Shown: positions 34,601 through 44,841, counted from the stretch's first letter. The stretch is 64,000 nucleotides of DNA from Pseudomonas khavaziana (GCF_019145205.1 NZ_JAHSTT010000001.1:868001-932000); one strand, 5' to 3'. The notes: generated by a model from the sequence alone, not told the origin. Translations and numbers: made by a program.

Positions 34601-35974
34601 TCACTGCACCACGCGATAGCACGGCACATACGCCGCGCCGCCCGGCAGTTTCATGCGGTGCTGGGCCACGAATGCCTTCAATAGCTCATCCAGCGGTTTC
34701 ATGATCGCCGGGTCGCCGTGGATCTCATACGGGCCGTTCTCCTCGATCAGGCGAATGCCCTTGTCCTTGACGTTACCCGCCACGATCCCCGAAAACGCCC
34801 GCCGCAGGTTGGCCGCCAGTTCGTGGGGGGGCAGGCTGTGGTTCAGCTGCAGGCTGGCCATGTTTTCGTGGGTGGGGTCGAATGGGCGCTGGAAGCCTTC
34901 GTCGATCTTCAGCAGCCAGTTGAAGTGAAACGCGTCGTTACGCTCGCGGCGGAATTGCTTCACGGCCTTGAGGCCGACGGTCATCTGGCGCGCCACTTCG
35001 GCCGGGTCGTCGATGATGATCTGGTAGTGCTGCTGCGCCGCTTCGCCCAGGGTGGCGCCAACGAACGCATGCAGCTGCTCCAGGTAGGGTGCGGCGTGTT
35101 TCGGCCCGGTGAGGACCACCGGAAACGGCAGGTCGCGGTTGTCCGGGTGCATCAGGATGCCCAGCAGGTACAGGAACTCTTCGGCGGTGCCGGCGCCGCC
35201 CGGGAAGATGATGATGCCGTGGCCGACGCGTACGAAGGCTTCCAGGCGTTTTTCGATGTCCGGCAGGATCACCAGCTCATTGACGATGGGGTTCGGCGCT
35301 TCGGCAGCGATGATGCCCGGCTCGGTCAAGCCCAGGTAGCGGCCATTGGTGATGCGTTGTTTGGCGTGGGAAATGGTCGCGCCCTTCATCGGGCCTTTCA
35401 TCACGCCGGGGCCGCAGCCGGTGCATACGTCAAGGCTGCGCAGGCCCAGTTCGTGCCCGACTTTCTTGGTGTATTTGTATTCTTCGGTGTTGATCGAGTG
35501 CCCGCCCCAGCACACCACGATCTTCGGCTCCACACCCGGGCGCAGCGTGCGGGCGTTGCGCAGCAGGTGGAACACGTAGTCGGTGATGCCCTGGGAGTTG
35601 CTCAGGTCGATGCGCTGGCTGTCCAGCTCGTTCTCGGTGTAGACGATGTCACGCAAGGCGCTGAACAGCATCTCGCGGGTGCTGGCGATCATCTCGCCAT
35701 CGACAAAGGCATCGGCCGGGGCGTTGAGCAGTTCCAGGCGCACGCCGCGGTCCTGCTGGTGAATACGCACTTCAAAGTCTTTGTAGGCGTCGAGGATGGT
35801 CTTGGCGTTATCGATGTGGGCGCCGGTGTTGAGAATGGCCAGGGCGCACTGGCGGAACAGGGTGTAGATGCTGCCGCTGCCGGCTTCACTCAGTTGCTGG
35901 ACTTCACGTTGTGACAGGGTTTCGAGGCTGCCCTTGGGGCTGACGGAGGCGTTGATGACTTGACGTTGGGGCAT
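34601..35974 (-). CDS. ppnN: Nucleotide 5'-monophosphate nucleosidase PpnN (LOG family)
   Basis: 457 residues, matching PpnN/YgdH (about 454). It cleaves purine and pyrimidine nucleotides to base and ribose-5-phosphate and is stimulated by (p)ppGpp in E. coli. An N-terminal domain of about 130 residues precedes the LOG Rossmann domain with CTGCGPGVMKGPMKGA and PGGAGTAEEFLYLLGIL motifs (phosphoribohydrolase signature). Start at the ATG at 35974 (MPQRQVINASVSPKGSLETL). Alone on the minus strand between vapB and the LpxO-like gene. Confidence 0.92.
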   Translation of the reverse strand: MPQRQVINASVSPKGSLETLSQREVQQLSEAGSGSIYTLFRQCALAILNTGAHIDNAKTILDAYKDFEVRIHQQDRGVRLELLNAPADAFVDGEMIASTREMLFSALRDIVYTENELDSQRIDLSNSQGITDYVFHLLRNARTLRPGVEPKIVVCWGGHSINTEEYKYTKKVGHELGLRSLDVCTGCGPGVMKGPMKGATISHAKQRITNGRYLGLTEPGIIAAEAPNPIVNELVILPDIEKRLEAFVRVGHGIIIFPGGAGTAEEFLYLLGILMHPDNRDLPFPVVLTGPKHAAPYLEQLHAFVGATLGEAAQQHYQIIIDDPAEVARQMTVGLKAVKQFRRERNDAFHFNWLLKIDEGFQRPFDPTHENMASLQLNHSLPPHELAANLRRAFSGIVAGNVKDKGIRLIEENGPYEIHGDPAIMKPLDELLKAFVAQHRMKLPGGAAYVPCYRVVQ

Positions 35975-36122
35975 TCTGATTCCTTGAAAGCATAGCCACC
36001 GCACCCACTGAGTTGCGATGGCCTGAGAATGGTGGGCGCCGTTTACGGTCGCACGAGACAGTTATTTACCTCAGGCCAGAGGCCAAGCGCAAACATCGTC
36101 CAGCACCATCATGCCGCAGAAC

Positions 36123-36947
36123 TCACTCAATCAGCTTCCAGTTTTTGTAGAAAACCCGACGCAGGGTAAAGACCAGGCCGGCAAAGCCCGCGATCACGGC
36201 GTTGAGCACCGCGGGCAGCGGGGTCGGCCGCACAATGTCGATGAACAGGCAGTAGCGTTTGGCGTCGTTCTTGTTGAAGGATGCGTGCATCAAGGTGTCG
36301 TCGAAGATAAACAGCGGGTCGTCGTGCCAGTAGTGCTTGTGCTTGCCCACCTGGATATACACGCCCTCGTGATGCGGCGCCGGCGCCATGTTGTAGAGCA
36401 CGCGGAACATCATGCGCAGGGGGCCGAAATGAAAGGAGGTGGACCGGTTCTCGTTGAACACCGAGACACCGATGGTCTTCACGAAGGGCAATTTCTTGCG
36501 CAGTTGCGGAATATCCAGGGTGGTCTCGATCGGGCGGCCGTACCACTGGAAAAACAACATGCCGCGTTTCTTCTCGGCCATGCGCTCGTCCAGGTAGCCG
36601 ATGATTTCATCCTTGCGGGCCATGGCGTCGTCGATCGCCTGTTGCAGATCTTCGCGCCAGGCGGGGGGCAGGTCGTGCATCGTGTAGACATGGCGGTTGC
36701 GGCTGCTCAGCAGGTCAAGCAGGGTGTTGAAGGGGGCGAGCACCCAGGTATTGCGGCCGTTGCCGATGAAGTATTTCTTGAGGGTGGCGCGGTCATAGAG
36801 GCCGTTGCGCAGGAAATCATAAATACCGCACAGCACCACCAGCAGCAGGAATACCAGGCAGGTACGCGGGAAACAGTCGATCAACAACAGAACGCCGAGT
36901 ACCCAGGCCAGGGACACCAGCTTTTTGCCGACAGCACTTTTGCTCAT
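36123..36947 (-). CDS. Aspartyl/asparaginyl beta-hydroxylase family protein, LpxO-like
   Basis: 274 residues. N-terminal hydrophobic segment (about residues 10-43), then the Fe(II)/2-oxoglutarate hydroxylase domain. Candidate iron ligands are His192/His193 (APAPHHEG) and His221 (FDDTLMHASFN), and the family tail FIDIVRP is present. LpxO hydroxylates the secondary acyl chain of lipid A at the inner membrane; this protein could do that or act on another substrate. Start at the ATG at 36947 (MSKSAVGKK); an upstream in-frame ATG at 36992 is less likely. Confidence 0.75.
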   Translation of the reverse strand: MSKSAVGKKLVSLAWVLGVLLLIDCFPRTCLVFLLLVVLCGIYDFLRNGLYDRATLKKYFIGNGRNTWVLAPFNTLLDLLSSRNRHVYTMHDLPPAWREDLQQAIDDAMARKDEIIGYLDERMAEKKRGMLFFQWYGRPIETTLDIPQLRKKLPFVKTIGVSVFNENRSTSFHFGPLRMMFRVLYNMAPAPHHEGVYIQVGKHKHYWHDDPLFIFDDTLMHASFNKNDAKRYCLFIDIVRPTPLPAVLNAVIAGFAGLVFTLRRVFYKNWKLIE

Positions 36948-37223
36948 GAAAAACGGCTCCAACTTTGAAACATAATGAAACAATATCGTCATGATAAGGC
37001 TTTGAGGAGCCGCCAGGGGTTATTAAATAGGGCGAAATTGTGAAGCCCTTGCACAATTTGTAAGCGTTGCCACGCCCCCTTCGAGGGTTTTTGGATTGAA
37101 TTTTGAGAACAGAAGATTTGCGACTATCGTGACGCTTCGGTTTTTTGGACGTCATAGACCGGTACGATTGAAGTTGAATGGCCACCATTGGCCTTCGGCA
37201 CCTTGGAAGAGGCAGAAATTTTT

Positions 37224-38417
37224 ATGATCATCAAACCGCGGGTTCGTGGCTTTATCTGTGTGACCGCTCACCCTGTTGGCTGTGAAGCGAACGTCAAAGA
37301 GCAGATCGACTACGTAACCAAGAATGGCGTCATCGAAGGCGGCCCGAAGAAAGTGCTGGTGCTTGGCGCTTCCACCGGTTACGGCCTGGCCGCGCGCATC
37401 AGCGCCGCGTTTGGCTGCGGCGCCGACACCCTGGGCGTGTTTTTTGAGAAAGAAGGCGAAGAAGGCAAACTGAGCTCTGCCGGCTGGTACAACAGCGCGG
37501 CGTTCGAGAAGTTTGCCGTGGAAAAAGGCCTGTACGCCAAGAGCATCAACGGCGACGCGTTCTCCGATGAGATCAAGCGCCTGACCATCGACACCATCAA
37601 GAAAGACCTGGGCAAGATCGACCTGGTGGTCTACAGCCTGGCCGCGCCACGCCGTACCGACCCGCAAGGCGTGGTGCACAACTCCACCCTCAAGCCAATC
37701 GGCAAGGCCGTGACCCTGCGCGGTATCAACACCGACAAGGGCGTAGTGGTCGACACCACCCTTGAGCCTGCAACCCAGGAAGAAATCGACGGCACCGTGA
37801 AGGTCATGGGTGGCGAAGACTGGCAGCTGTGGATCGACGCCCTGCGTGACGCCGACGTACTGGCCGAAGGCGCCAAGACCACTGCGTTTACCTACCTCGG
37901 CGAGAAGCTGACCCAGGACATCTACTGGAACGGTTCCATCGGCGAAGCCAAGAAAGACCTGGACAAGAAAGTCCTGACCCTGCGCGAAAACCTTGCAGCG
38001 CTCAAGGGCGATGCCCGCGTGTCGGTGCTCAAGGCCGTGGTCACCCAGGCCAGCTCGGCGATCCCGATTATGCCGCTGTACCTGTCGCTGCTGTTCAAGG
38101 TGATGAAAGAGCAGGGCACCCATGAAGGTTGCATCGAGCAGGTCTACGGCCTGTTCAAGGACAGCCTGTACGGTAAAGAGCCTAAGCTCGACGCCGATGG
38201 CCGCCTGCGCGCCGACCTGGCTGAGCTGGAACCCAAGGTTCAGGACGCCGTAGCCGCGCTGTGGAATCAGGTTACCGACGACAACGTCAACGAGATCAGC
38301 GATTTTACCGGTTACAAGGCTGAGTTCCTGCGCTTGTTCGGCTTTGAAGTCGACGGCGTGGATTACGACGCGGACGTGAACCCGACCGTCAAAATCAACG
38401 GCCTGGTCCAAGCCTAA
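37224..38417 (+). CDS. fabV: Enoyl-ACP reductase FabV
   Basis: 397 residues, the FabV type of trans-2-enoyl-ACP reductase (larger than FabI), which completes each cycle of fatty-acid elongation and is naturally insensitive to triclosan. NAD-binding region [21 protein letters not shown] near residues 50-70; catalytic Tyr234 and Lys243 form the Y-x8-K motif ([10 protein letters not shown]). Start at the ATG at 37224 ([17 protein letters not shown]). Single gene with about 275 bp upstream holding its promoter. Confidence 0.95.
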   Translation: MIIKPRVRGFICVTAHPVGCEANVKEQIDYVTKNGVIEGGPKKVLVLGASTGYGLAARISAAFGCGADTLGVFFEKEGEEGKLSSAGWYNSAAFEKFAVEKGLYAKSINGDAFSDEIKRLTIDTIKKDLGKIDLVVYSLAAPRRTDPQGVVHNSTLKPIGKAVTLRGINTDKGVVVDTTLEPATQEEIDGTVKVMGGEDWQLWIDALRDADVLAEGAKTTAFTYLGEKLTQDIYWNGSIGEAKKDLDKKVLTLRENLAALKGDARVSVLKAVVTQASSAIPIMPLYLSLLFKVMKEQGTHEGCIEQVYGLFKDSLYGKEPKLDADGRLRADLAELEPKVQDAVAALWNQVTDDNVNEISDFTGYKAEFLRLFGFEVDGVDYDADVNPTVKINGLVQA

Positions 38418-38437
38418 GGTCTGATGCAGATCTAAAA

Positions 38438-38527
38438 TGTGGGAGGGGGCTTGCTCCCGATAGCTGTGTGTCAGTCACTGAAAATAGGGACTGGTGCACC
38501 GCTATCGGGAGCAAGCCCCCTCCCACA
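38438..38527. repeat. REPIN, family B
   Basis: Standard arms; loop begins GATAGCTGTGTGTCAGTCA and ends CACCGCTATC. Downstream of fabV. Confidence 0.85.
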
Positions 38528-38643
38528 TTTGATTTGTGTTACGCATTCTTTTTGGGAACCGTCCTACCTGCCATTGCGTTCCCACGACCGCCCTCAATCT
38601 GCCAGACTCCTGCGGCTATCAAGTCACGCTAACGGAGGATCTG

Positions 38644-39267
38644 ATGACGATTCGTGCAGTAGTTTTTGATTTCGGCGGTGTCCTGTTCGACTGGAGCCCG
38701 CAGCACCTGTACCGCAAGCTGATTGCCGATGACGCAGAGCGGCAGTGGTTCCTCGACAACATCTGCACCCAGGCCTGGAACACCGAGCAAGATGCCGGTC
38801 GTACCCTGGCTGAAGCCACCCGCACCCTGATTGACCAACACCCCGATCACCACACCTTGATCCAGGCTTATTACGAACGCTGGCACGAGATGCTGCGCGG
38901 TGAGTTGCCCGAAGGCGTAGCGATGCTCGAGGCGTTGCACCAAGCTAATGTGCCGTTGTTCGGCCTCACCAACTGGTCGGCTGAAACTTTCCCTTATGCC
39001 CGGGCCAATTACCCGTTCCTACAGCGTTTTCGCAACATCGTCGTGTCCGGCGAATTGAAGTTGATCAAGCCTGATCCGGCGATCTACCACGCCAGTCTTG
39101 CGCAGGTTCGTGCCCACCTGCCGGATATCCAGCCGGGTGAAGTGGTGTTTATCGATGATGTCGAAGGCAATATCGACGCGGCTGTCGCCTTGGGCTGGCA
39201 GGGTATCCACCATGTGTCGGCCGATCGTACCGCTGCGCGTTTGCGCGAGTTGGGCGTGGCCTTCTAG
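38644..39267 (+). CDS. HAD-superfamily hydrolase (subfamily IA)
   Basis: 207 residues. Motif I VVFDFGGVLFDW (nucleophile Asp9, acid/base position Gly11 as in YihX-like members), motif II FGLTNWS, motif III KPDPAIY and motif IV VFIDDVEGNI. It likely hydrolyses small phosphorylated metabolites. GGAGG lies 6 nt before the ATG at 38644. Its TAG stop is half of a CTAG that also forms the stop of the convergent LysR gene. Confidence 0.85.
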   Translation: MTIRAVVFDFGGVLFDWSPQHLYRKLIADDAERQWFLDNICTQAWNTEQDAGRTLAEATRTLIDQHPDHHTLIQAYYERWHEMLRGELPEGVAMLEALHQANVPLFGLTNWSAETFPYARANYPFLQRFRNIVVSGELKLIKPDPAIYHASLAQVRAHLPDIQPGEVVFIDDVEGNIDAAVALGWQGIHHVSADRTAARLRELGVAF

Positions 39268-40169
39268 GGCGCCCACTTCTCCATGGCGAAGTCGACGAAC
39301 GCCCGCAGCTTGGGCAGGCGATAGCGGTCCTGGCGATACAGCAGGTGCATGGGGCGGCTGGGTAGTTTATAGGTGGTCAGCAAGGCCACCAGCTTGCCGC
39401 TCTCCAGGTCCGGTTGCACCAGGGCATCGGCCAGCATGATGACGCCCATGCCGTTGATGGCCGCCTGGCGCAAGCCTTGCGAGCTGTTGATGGTCAATGA
39501 ACCGCCAACCGGGACTTCCACCTGGCCTTCATCCCCGGTCATGCGCCAGAGTTTATCGGTATCGCGCCAGTTATCATTCGCGGGGTAAGCGAACGCCAGG
39601 CAATCGTGCTGCTGCAGATCATCTGGGGTCTGCGGCGTACCCCGTCGCGCCAGGTACGCAGGTGATGCGCACAGGGTCAGGGTGTAGGGCTGCATGGGCC
39701 TGGCGATCAAGCTGGATGTTGCCAGTTCACCCAGGCGGATCGCCACGTCGAAGCCGCTGTCTACGAGGTCCATCCGCTCATTGCTCAGCACCACGTACAG
39801 GTCAATAAGCGGGTAGCGCTGGGAAAACTCGCTCAAGGCCGGCACCAGGCGTTCGGTGCCGAACACGGGCGGTGCAGTGATACGCAGGCTGCCTTTGGGG
39901 GTTTCGCTGTGGATCTGTTCGGCCATTAGCTCGGAGTCGGCCACCAGCCCCAGCACTTCCAGGCAGCGCTGATAATACTGCGCGCCAAATTCCGTAAGGT
40001 CCTGTTTACGGGTAGTGCGTTTGAGCAGGCTGACGCCCAGCCGTTGCTCCAGGGCACGCAAATGGTTGCCCACCATGGTGGTCGACATCCCGCATTCGTG
40101 GGCGGCGGCGGTCATGCTGCCGGTCTCGACGACTTTCACGTACACCGACATTGCCTGGAACAGGTCCAT
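39264..40169 (-). CDS. LysR-type transcriptional regulator
   Basis: 301 residues. HTH at residues 1-60 (MDLFQAMSVYVKVVETGSMTAAAHECGMSTTMVGNHLRALEQRLGVSLL), effector domain after that. The domain resembles the DsdC/TrpI-like group common beside single metabolic genes. Divergent from a class-III aminotransferase gene (100 bp apart), which it probably controls. Start at 40169, since an ATG at 40202 would add a non-conserved stretch. The end overlaps the convergent HAD gene by 4 nt. Confidence 0.88.
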   Translation of the reverse strand: MDLFQAMSVYVKVVETGSMTAAAHECGMSTTMVGNHLRALEQRLGVSLLKRTTRKQDLTEFGAQYYQRCLEVLGLVADSELMAEQIHSETPKGSLRITAPPVFGTERLVPALSEFSQRYPLIDLYVVLSNERMDLVDSGFDVAIRLGELATSSLIARPMQPYTLTLCASPAYLARRGTPQTPDDLQQHDCLAFAYPANDNWRDTDKLWRMTGDEGQVEVPVGGSLTINSSQGLRQAAINGMGVIMLADALVQPDLESGKLVALLTTYKLPSRPMHLLYRQDRYRLPKLRAFVDFAMEKWAP

Positions 40170-40269
40170 TATCAACTCCTGGTTTAAAGTCATTGCAGGC
40201 ATTCAGAGTTTATCCATCCCAGGTGGTTAACGATACTGAAACCACCTCAACGATGCACTGGAGCCCCCC

Positions 40270-41439
40270 ATGACCGCCGCCTGCCTGATGAGCACCTATC
40301 AACCCTTGGCCCTGAGCTTCAGTCGTGGCCTGGGCACGCGCCTGTGGGATCAGCAGGGCCGCGAATACCTGGATGCAGTTGCCGGCGTGGCAGTGACCAA
40401 TGTCGGTCATTCCCACCCCAGGCTGGTAGCGGCCATCAGTGAACAGGCCGGCCTGCTGCTGCACACGTCCAACCTCTACAGCATCGACTGGCAACAGCGG
40501 CTTGCCCTTCGCCTGGCCCAACTGTCCGAGCTGGACCGTGCGTTTTTCAACAACTCCGGCGCCGAGGCCAACGAGACGGCGCTGAAACTGGCGCGCTTGC
40601 ATGGCTGGAAAAAAGACATTGAACAGCCGCTTGTGGTGGTGATGGAGAATGCCTTTCACGGCCGGACGCTCGGCACCATGGCCGCCAGCGACGGGCCGTC
40701 GGTGCGCCTGGGGTTCCAGCGCCTGCCCGGGGACTTCATCAAGGTTGGCTTTGGCGATATGGCCGCCTTGGAGGTGATCACCAGGCAATACGGCACACGC
40801 ATCGCCGCGGTGCTGCTGGAACCGATCCAGGGCGAAAGTGGCGTGCTGGTGGCCCCACCCGGTTACCTCAAAGCCCTGCGCGACCACTGCACGCGCCACG
40901 GCTGGTTGATGATGCTCGACGAAATCCAGACCGGCATCGGGCGTACCGGCATCTGGTTTGCCTTCCAGCACGAAGGCATCGTGCCGGATGTGATGACCCT
41001 GGCCAAAGGCCTCGGCAATGGCGTGCCCATCGGTGCTTGCCTGGCCCGGGCCGCCGTGGCCGAGTTGTTCACGCCTGGTAGTCATGGCAGCACCTTTGGC
41101 GGCAACCCACTGGCCTGCCGCGTGGGCTGTACCGTCCTGGAGATTATTGAACAGCAAGGTTTGCTACAGAACGCGACACACCAGGGTGAATACCTGCTGG
41201 CGCGGTTGCATATGGAATTGGACGAGCACCCGCAGGTACGGGCGATTCGCGGCAAGGGCTTGATGATCGGCATTGAACTGGCCAGCCCTTATCGCGACCT
41301 GGCCCAGCGCGCGGCCCAGGAGCATGGGCTGTTGATCAACGTCACGCGGGGCAAGATCATTCGCCTGTTGCCGCCGCTGACTTTGCAGCGCCATGAGGCA
41401 GAAATGATTGTGCGGGCCATCACCCGCTTATTGGGTTGA
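40270..41439 (+). CDS. Class-III aminotransferase, acetylornithine aminotransferase-like
   Basis: 389 residues of the ArgD/AstC type: [21 protein letters not shown] near residue 30, [11 protein letters not shown] (PLP phosphate site), [12 protein letters not shown] and the PLP lysine Lys246 in [15 protein letters not shown]. The enzyme probably transfers the amino group from an omega-amino or acetylornithine-type substrate to 2-oxoglutarate. It is a lone copy beside a LysR regulator, so it may be a catabolic paralogue and not the biosynthetic ArgD. Confidence 0.87.
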   Translation: MTAACLMSTYQPLALSFSRGLGTRLWDQQGREYLDAVAGVAVTNVGHSHPRLVAAISEQAGLLLHTSNLYSIDWQQRLALRLAQLSELDRAFFNNSGAEANETALKLARLHGWKKDIEQPLVVVMENAFHGRTLGTMAASDGPSVRLGFQRLPGDFIKVGFGDMAALEVITRQYGTRIAAVLLEPIQGESGVLVAPPGYLKALRDHCTRHGWLMMLDEIQTGIGRTGIWFAFQHEGIVPDVMTLAKGLGNGVPIGACLARAAVAELFTPGSHGSTFGGNPLACRVGCTVLEIIEQQGLLQNATHQGEYLLARLHMELDEHPQVRAIRGKGLMIGIELASPYRDLAQRAAQEHGLLINVTRGKIIRLLPPLTLQRHEAEMIVRAITRLLG

Positions 41440-41452
41440 AATATGATCAAAG

Positions 41453-41480
41453 TGTGGGAGGGGGCTTGCTCCCTCCCACA
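41453..41480. repeat. Collapsed REP doublet, family B
   Basis: TGTGGGAGGGGGCTTGCTCC runs directly into CTCCCACA with no loop, so only an 8-9 bp stem remains. It looks like a REPIN that lost its loop and most of the second arm by deletion. Confidence 0.75.
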
Positions 41481-41497
41481 GTGGTTCTGTGTAGGGT

Positions 41498-42412
41498 TCA
41501 GAGGGTGGGGCCATTCAGCCATTCCTGGTTCATGGTCTGCGTATCCCCCAGATACTCCAGCAACCACGCCATGGCCGGTGAAAACTTGCTCTGCGCCCAG
41601 GCCACACACGACGGGCTGGCCGGGAACGGTCGGCTTAATTGCAGCGCCACCAACTCGCCCTTTTCGATCCACGGCAACACCTGATGGGCCGGGGCCATGC
41701 CCACACACAGGCCATCGCGCAGGCAATCCAGCGCCGAAGCCCAGTTGGGTACCACCAGGCGGCGCTGGTTATCCAGGGTCCAGGTGTCACGCTTGGGCAG
41801 GTTGCGCGAGGTGTCGGTCATGCAGAGTGAGGCGAAGGGGCGTAGCTGGTCATCGCTGAGCAAACCTTCTACCGCCGCCAACGGGTGCCGGGCACTGACC
41901 ACACACAGCCAGTTCAACAGGCCCATGTCGCGGAAGCTAAAGTGGCTGGCCACCGGTACCGCGCTGGTGGCGCCGATCACGATGTCGGTGCGCTCATCGG
42001 CCAGCGCATCCCACACACCGTTGTACACCTCGTACTCAAGCAGCAATTCCACTTCGGGAAACTGCCGATAGAAGTCCAGCACCAGTTGACGACAACGCTG
42101 GGGTTTGACGATGGAATCCACGGCCACCTTCAATTGGCCGCTCCAGCCATTGGCCACCTGTTGGCACAAGCGCCGGGTGCCAAGCATTTTTTTCATCACG
42201 CCGCGGGCTTCGTCGATAAACAGGCGGCCGGCGGGCGTCAACTCTACGTCGCGATGCCTGCGCACAAACAAGGGCACGGCCAGCCATTCCTCAAGCTGAC
42301 GTACCGTGTAGCTGATGGCCGATGGCACGCGGTGCAGTTCCTGGGCGGCGGCGCTGAAGCTGCCGTGGCGGGCAACTGCATCGACTACATCCAGGGAATA
42401 TTCTGACCACAT
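41498..42412 (-). CDS. punR: LysR-type regulator PunR (YdhB)
   Basis: 304 residues beginning MWSEYSLDVVDAVARHGSFS, which is nearly the same as E. coli PunR, followed by AAQELHRVPSAISYTVRQLEEWLAVPLF. PunR activates the divergent purine nucleoside transporter gene punC when adenosine or inosine is present. The gene order punR/punC is kept here. Start at the ATG at 42412; the in-frame ATG at 42427 adds five residues not seen in E. coli. The divergent spacer of 122 bp has two dyads that could be its sites. Confidence 0.9.
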   Translation of the reverse strand: MWSEYSLDVVDAVARHGSFSAAAQELHRVPSAISYTVRQLEEWLAVPLFVRRHRDVELTPAGRLFIDEARGVMKKMLGTRRLCQQVANGWSGQLKVAVDSIVKPQRCRQLVLDFYRQFPEVELLLEYEVYNGVWDALADERTDIVIGATSAVPVASHFSFRDMGLLNWLCVVSARHPLAAVEGLLSDDQLRPFASLCMTDTSRNLPKRDTWTLDNQRRLVVPNWASALDCLRDGLCVGMAPAHQVLPWIEKGELVALQLSRPFPASPSCVAWAQSKFSPAMAWLLEYLGDTQTMNQEWLNGPTL

Positions 42413-42434
42413 GAAAGTTGCCTTCAAAAATATT

Positions 42435-42493
42435 GATAAGAGCGTCCAATTATTATCGCTTCACACACATATTGTCAGCTTCATAATGGACGC
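42435..42493. promoter_or_regulatory. Candidate PunR operator region
   Basis: Two overlapping dyads lie between punR and punC: GATAA (42435) - N13 - TTATC (42453), of LysR spacing, and GCGTCCAATTAT (42442) with ATAATGGACGC (42483), an inverted repeat with one-base slip. Either could bind PunR. Confidence 0.45.
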
Positions 42494-42534
42494 CAGTCAG
42501 CAAATAGTTTGATGGCAGTATCTACAAGGCTTCG

Positions 42535-43725
42535 ATGAAAAATTCTTTTGGTTTTACCTGGTACCTGGCGGGGCTGAGCATGCTCGGTTATCTCGCCATG
42601 GACATGTACTTGCCGGCGTTTGGCGCCATGGGCGAGCAGTTACAGATTGGCGCCGGCGCAGTGGGTGCCAGCTTGAGCATTTTCCTCGCCGGCTTTGCGG
42701 TGGGGCAGTTGGTGTGGGGGCCGTTGTCGGATCGCCTCGGGCGCAAGCCGATCCTGCTCGCGGGCCTGAGCCTGTTTGTGCTTGGGTGCCTGGGTATGTT
42801 CTGGGTCGAGACCGCGCCGCAATTGCTGGCCCTGCGCTTTATCCAGGCGATTGGCGTATGTGCTGCCGCCGTAAGTTGGCAGGCCTTGGTGATCGATCGC
42901 TACCCGGCCGACAAGGCCCACCGCGTATTCGCCAGCATCATGCCGTTGATGTCGCTGTCGCCGGCCCTCGCGCCATTGTTGGGCGCCCTGGTGTTGAATC
43001 ACTTTGGCTGGCAGGCGATCTTCGGCGTGTTGCTGGTGGTGTCGCTGTTGCTGCTGTTGCCAACGCTGTTCCTGCGCAGCCTGCCCAAGCGTCTTGAACA
43101 GGAGGGTGCCCCTACGCGCCTCGGTTATGGGGAGTTGCTCACCTCTAAAGTGTTTACCGGCAATGTGATGATCTTCGCTGCCTGCTCAGCCAGCTTCTTC
43201 GCCTGGCTTACGGCCTCGCCGTTCATCCTTGGTGGCATGGGCTACAGCCCGAATGACATCGGTCTCAGCTACGTGTTGCCGACCCTGGCGTTTCTCGTCG
43301 GTGGCTATAGTTGCCGCAGCGCCCTGCAGCGTTTGCCGGGCAAAACCCTGTTGCCGTGGTTGCTGGCTGCGTATTGCTTGAGCATGGTGGCGTTGTACCT
43401 AGTAGCTACCCTGAGCGTGCCGACCCTGACCACCTTGCTGATCCCGTTCTGCCTGATGGCGCTGTGCAACGGCGCCAGCTACCCGATTGTGGTCGCGAAT
43501 GCGCTGATGCCGTTTGCAGAAAACTCCGGCAAGGCCGCGGCACTGCAAAACACTCTGCAACTGGGGCTGTGCTTCCTGGCCAGCTTGTTGGTGTCGTCGA
43601 TGATCGAGCAACCGCTGATGATTACGGTGATTGTGATGTTGGCGACGGCGCCATTGGCGGTGTTGGGGTATTGGTTGGCGCGGCCGAAAGCAGATTGCTC
43701 CGAGCTGGCAACTGATTTGAAGTGA
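42535..43725 (+). CDS. punC: Purine nucleoside MFS transporter PunC (YdhC)
   Basis: 396 residues with 12 predicted membrane helices, Bcr/CflA-type MFS. The N-terminus [25 protein letters not shown] and the loop [18 protein letters not shown] are typical of this group. In E. coli PunC carries adenosine and related nucleosides and is activated by PunR. Divergent from punR as in E. coli. Annotation engines may call it a drug efflux pump because of the family name; the context favours nucleoside transport. Confidence 0.85.
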   Translation: MKNSFGFTWYLAGLSMLGYLAMDMYLPAFGAMGEQLQIGAGAVGASLSIFLAGFAVGQLVWGPLSDRLGRKPILLAGLSLFVLGCLGMFWVETAPQLLALRFIQAIGVCAAAVSWQALVIDRYPADKAHRVFASIMPLMSLSPALAPLLGALVLNHFGWQAIFGVLLVVSLLLLLPTLFLRSLPKRLEQEGAPTRLGYGELLTSKVFTGNVMIFAACSASFFAWLTASPFILGGMGYSPNDIGLSYVLPTLAFLVGGYSCRSALQRLPGKTLLPWLLAAYCLSMVALYLVATLSVPTLTTLLIPFCLMALCNGASYPIVVANALMPFAENSGKAAALQNTLQLGLCFLASLLVSSMIEQPLMITVIVMLATAPLAVLGYWLARPKADCSELATDLK

Positions 43726-43740
43726 CAATGTGATCAAAAA

Positions 43741-43829
43741 TGTGGGAGGGGGCTTGCTCCCGATAGCGGTGTATCAGCCAGCACATTTGCCACTGACATA
43801 CCGCTATCGGGAGCAAGCCCCCTCCCACA
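43741..43829. repeat. REPIN, family B
   Basis: Standard arms and loop (GATAGCGGTGTATCAGCCA ... CATACCGCTATC). Placed between the convergent ends of punC and the Tsx-like gene. Confidence 0.85.
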
Positions 43830-43849
43830 TTGGTCCTGAATTTATTCAG

Positions 43850-44683
43850 TTAGAACGTCACTTCCATGTTCAGGGTGGGTGTTGAGGTGCGGGTTCCCCG
43901 CCCCCCGTCCACACCGAATTTGTTATGCCAGTATTCATAGCCCACCCCCAAGTACAGGTTCGGCTTGACGCTTTTACCCGGCCGTACCGCCACCATCAAC
44001 GCCGTACGCATCAGCCCTTCAGGCGCGGTATCGCGGCCATGGTAATCCTCGCCTTTGTCCCCGACATAATTGATAAACCCCTGGAACTTCGCCGCGTGGC
44101 TGCCAACCTCGAAAGGGCGCATCCAGGTCAGGTTGAGCATGTAGGTGTCGTCGAACGTATGGTTCGACTCTTGCGCGCCGGGGATGCCGGTGTGGTTCCT
44201 TTCCTTGTAGTACATCAGGCTCAGGTCCAGTACGCCGACGGTGTTGAACTTGAAGGTCGGGCCGATCACCAGAGCGCGCTTTTTGGCTGAGGCGAAGTTG
44301 TTGTTGCGGTTGGCGTCAAAACCCAGGGTCAGCGCGTAATCCTTGATCAGGCCAGTGCCCGGCGGCAGGTCGAACACCCGCGAGGCATACAGCTGGTGCC
44401 GGTACACGGCGTACACCTCGCTGCCGCCGTGATCGGTGCCCTTGCGCGGGTCGCGGCTGTCGGACAGGAACACATCCAGGTTGAGGAAGTTGCTGCCATA
44501 GCGGTAGCCGCTGGCGTGGGTAAAGCTGTAGATGCGCTTGCTGAAATCGTCGGGGTTGTTTGGGTTGGTGAAGTGCTGGCCGTAGCGAAATCCTACGCTG
44601 TTGTTCATCCACTCCACCGCGACAGCCTCGCCGCCGCCGAGAAGGGTCAATGCGACGGTGGCGCCCTGTATTGCCTTTTTCAT
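43850..44683 (-). CDS. Tsx-like nucleoside-specific outer membrane channel
   Basis: 277 residues with a signal peptide (MKKAIQGATVALTLLGGGEAVAV) and a beta-barrel-like mature part ending in aromatic Phe (MEVTF), as required for outer-membrane assembly. Alternating aromatic strands such as VGFRYGQHF, YRYGSNFLNLDVFLSD and LNMEVTF fit the Tsx family of nucleoside channels. It is divergent from a purine permease gene, and near punC, so it is the likely entry route for nucleosides. Called by some pipelines an outer envelope protein. Confidence 0.75.
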   Translation of the reverse strand: MKKAIQGATVALTLLGGGEAVAVEWMNNSVGFRYGQHFTNPNNPDDFSKRIYSFTHASGYRYGSNFLNLDVFLSDSRDPRKGTDHGGSEVYAVYRHQLYASRVFDLPPGTGLIKDYALTLGFDANRNNNFASAKKRALVIGPTFKFNTVGVLDLSLMYYKERNHTGIPGAQESNHTFDDTYMLNLTWMRPFEVGSHAAKFQGFINYVGDKGEDYHGRDTAPEGLMRTALMVAVRPGKSVKPNLYLGVGYEYWHNKFGVDGGRGTRTSTPTLNMEVTF

Positions 44684-44764
44684 TATTGTTGGTCCTTTGG
44701 CGTTGTGGCTCGTGACGGCCGGATTATTTTTGTAACGCCGCGGGAGGGTATCTTGTTCGATTGA

Positions 44765-44808
44765 TTGTATACAACTCTATGGACATACAGTCTTAACATT
44801 GCATACAG
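44765..44808. promoter_or_regulatory. Candidate operator cluster for the purine uptake genes
   Basis: A perfect palindrome TTGTATACAA (44765-44774) and a second copy TTGCATACAG (44799-44808), with a half-site ATACAG at 44785-44790. Spacings are about 16-18 bp. The TTGTATACAA type is used by GntR-family regulators; the regulator is not in the window. Confidence 0.4.
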
Positions 44809-44841
44809 TGAGCGCACAACAAAAACAGAGAACCTCTCACC

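Noticed and set aside
42535..43725. punC considered as Bcr/CflA drug efflux pump
   Set aside because: Family name fits, but the divergent punR and nucleoside channel nearby favour purine nucleoside transport.
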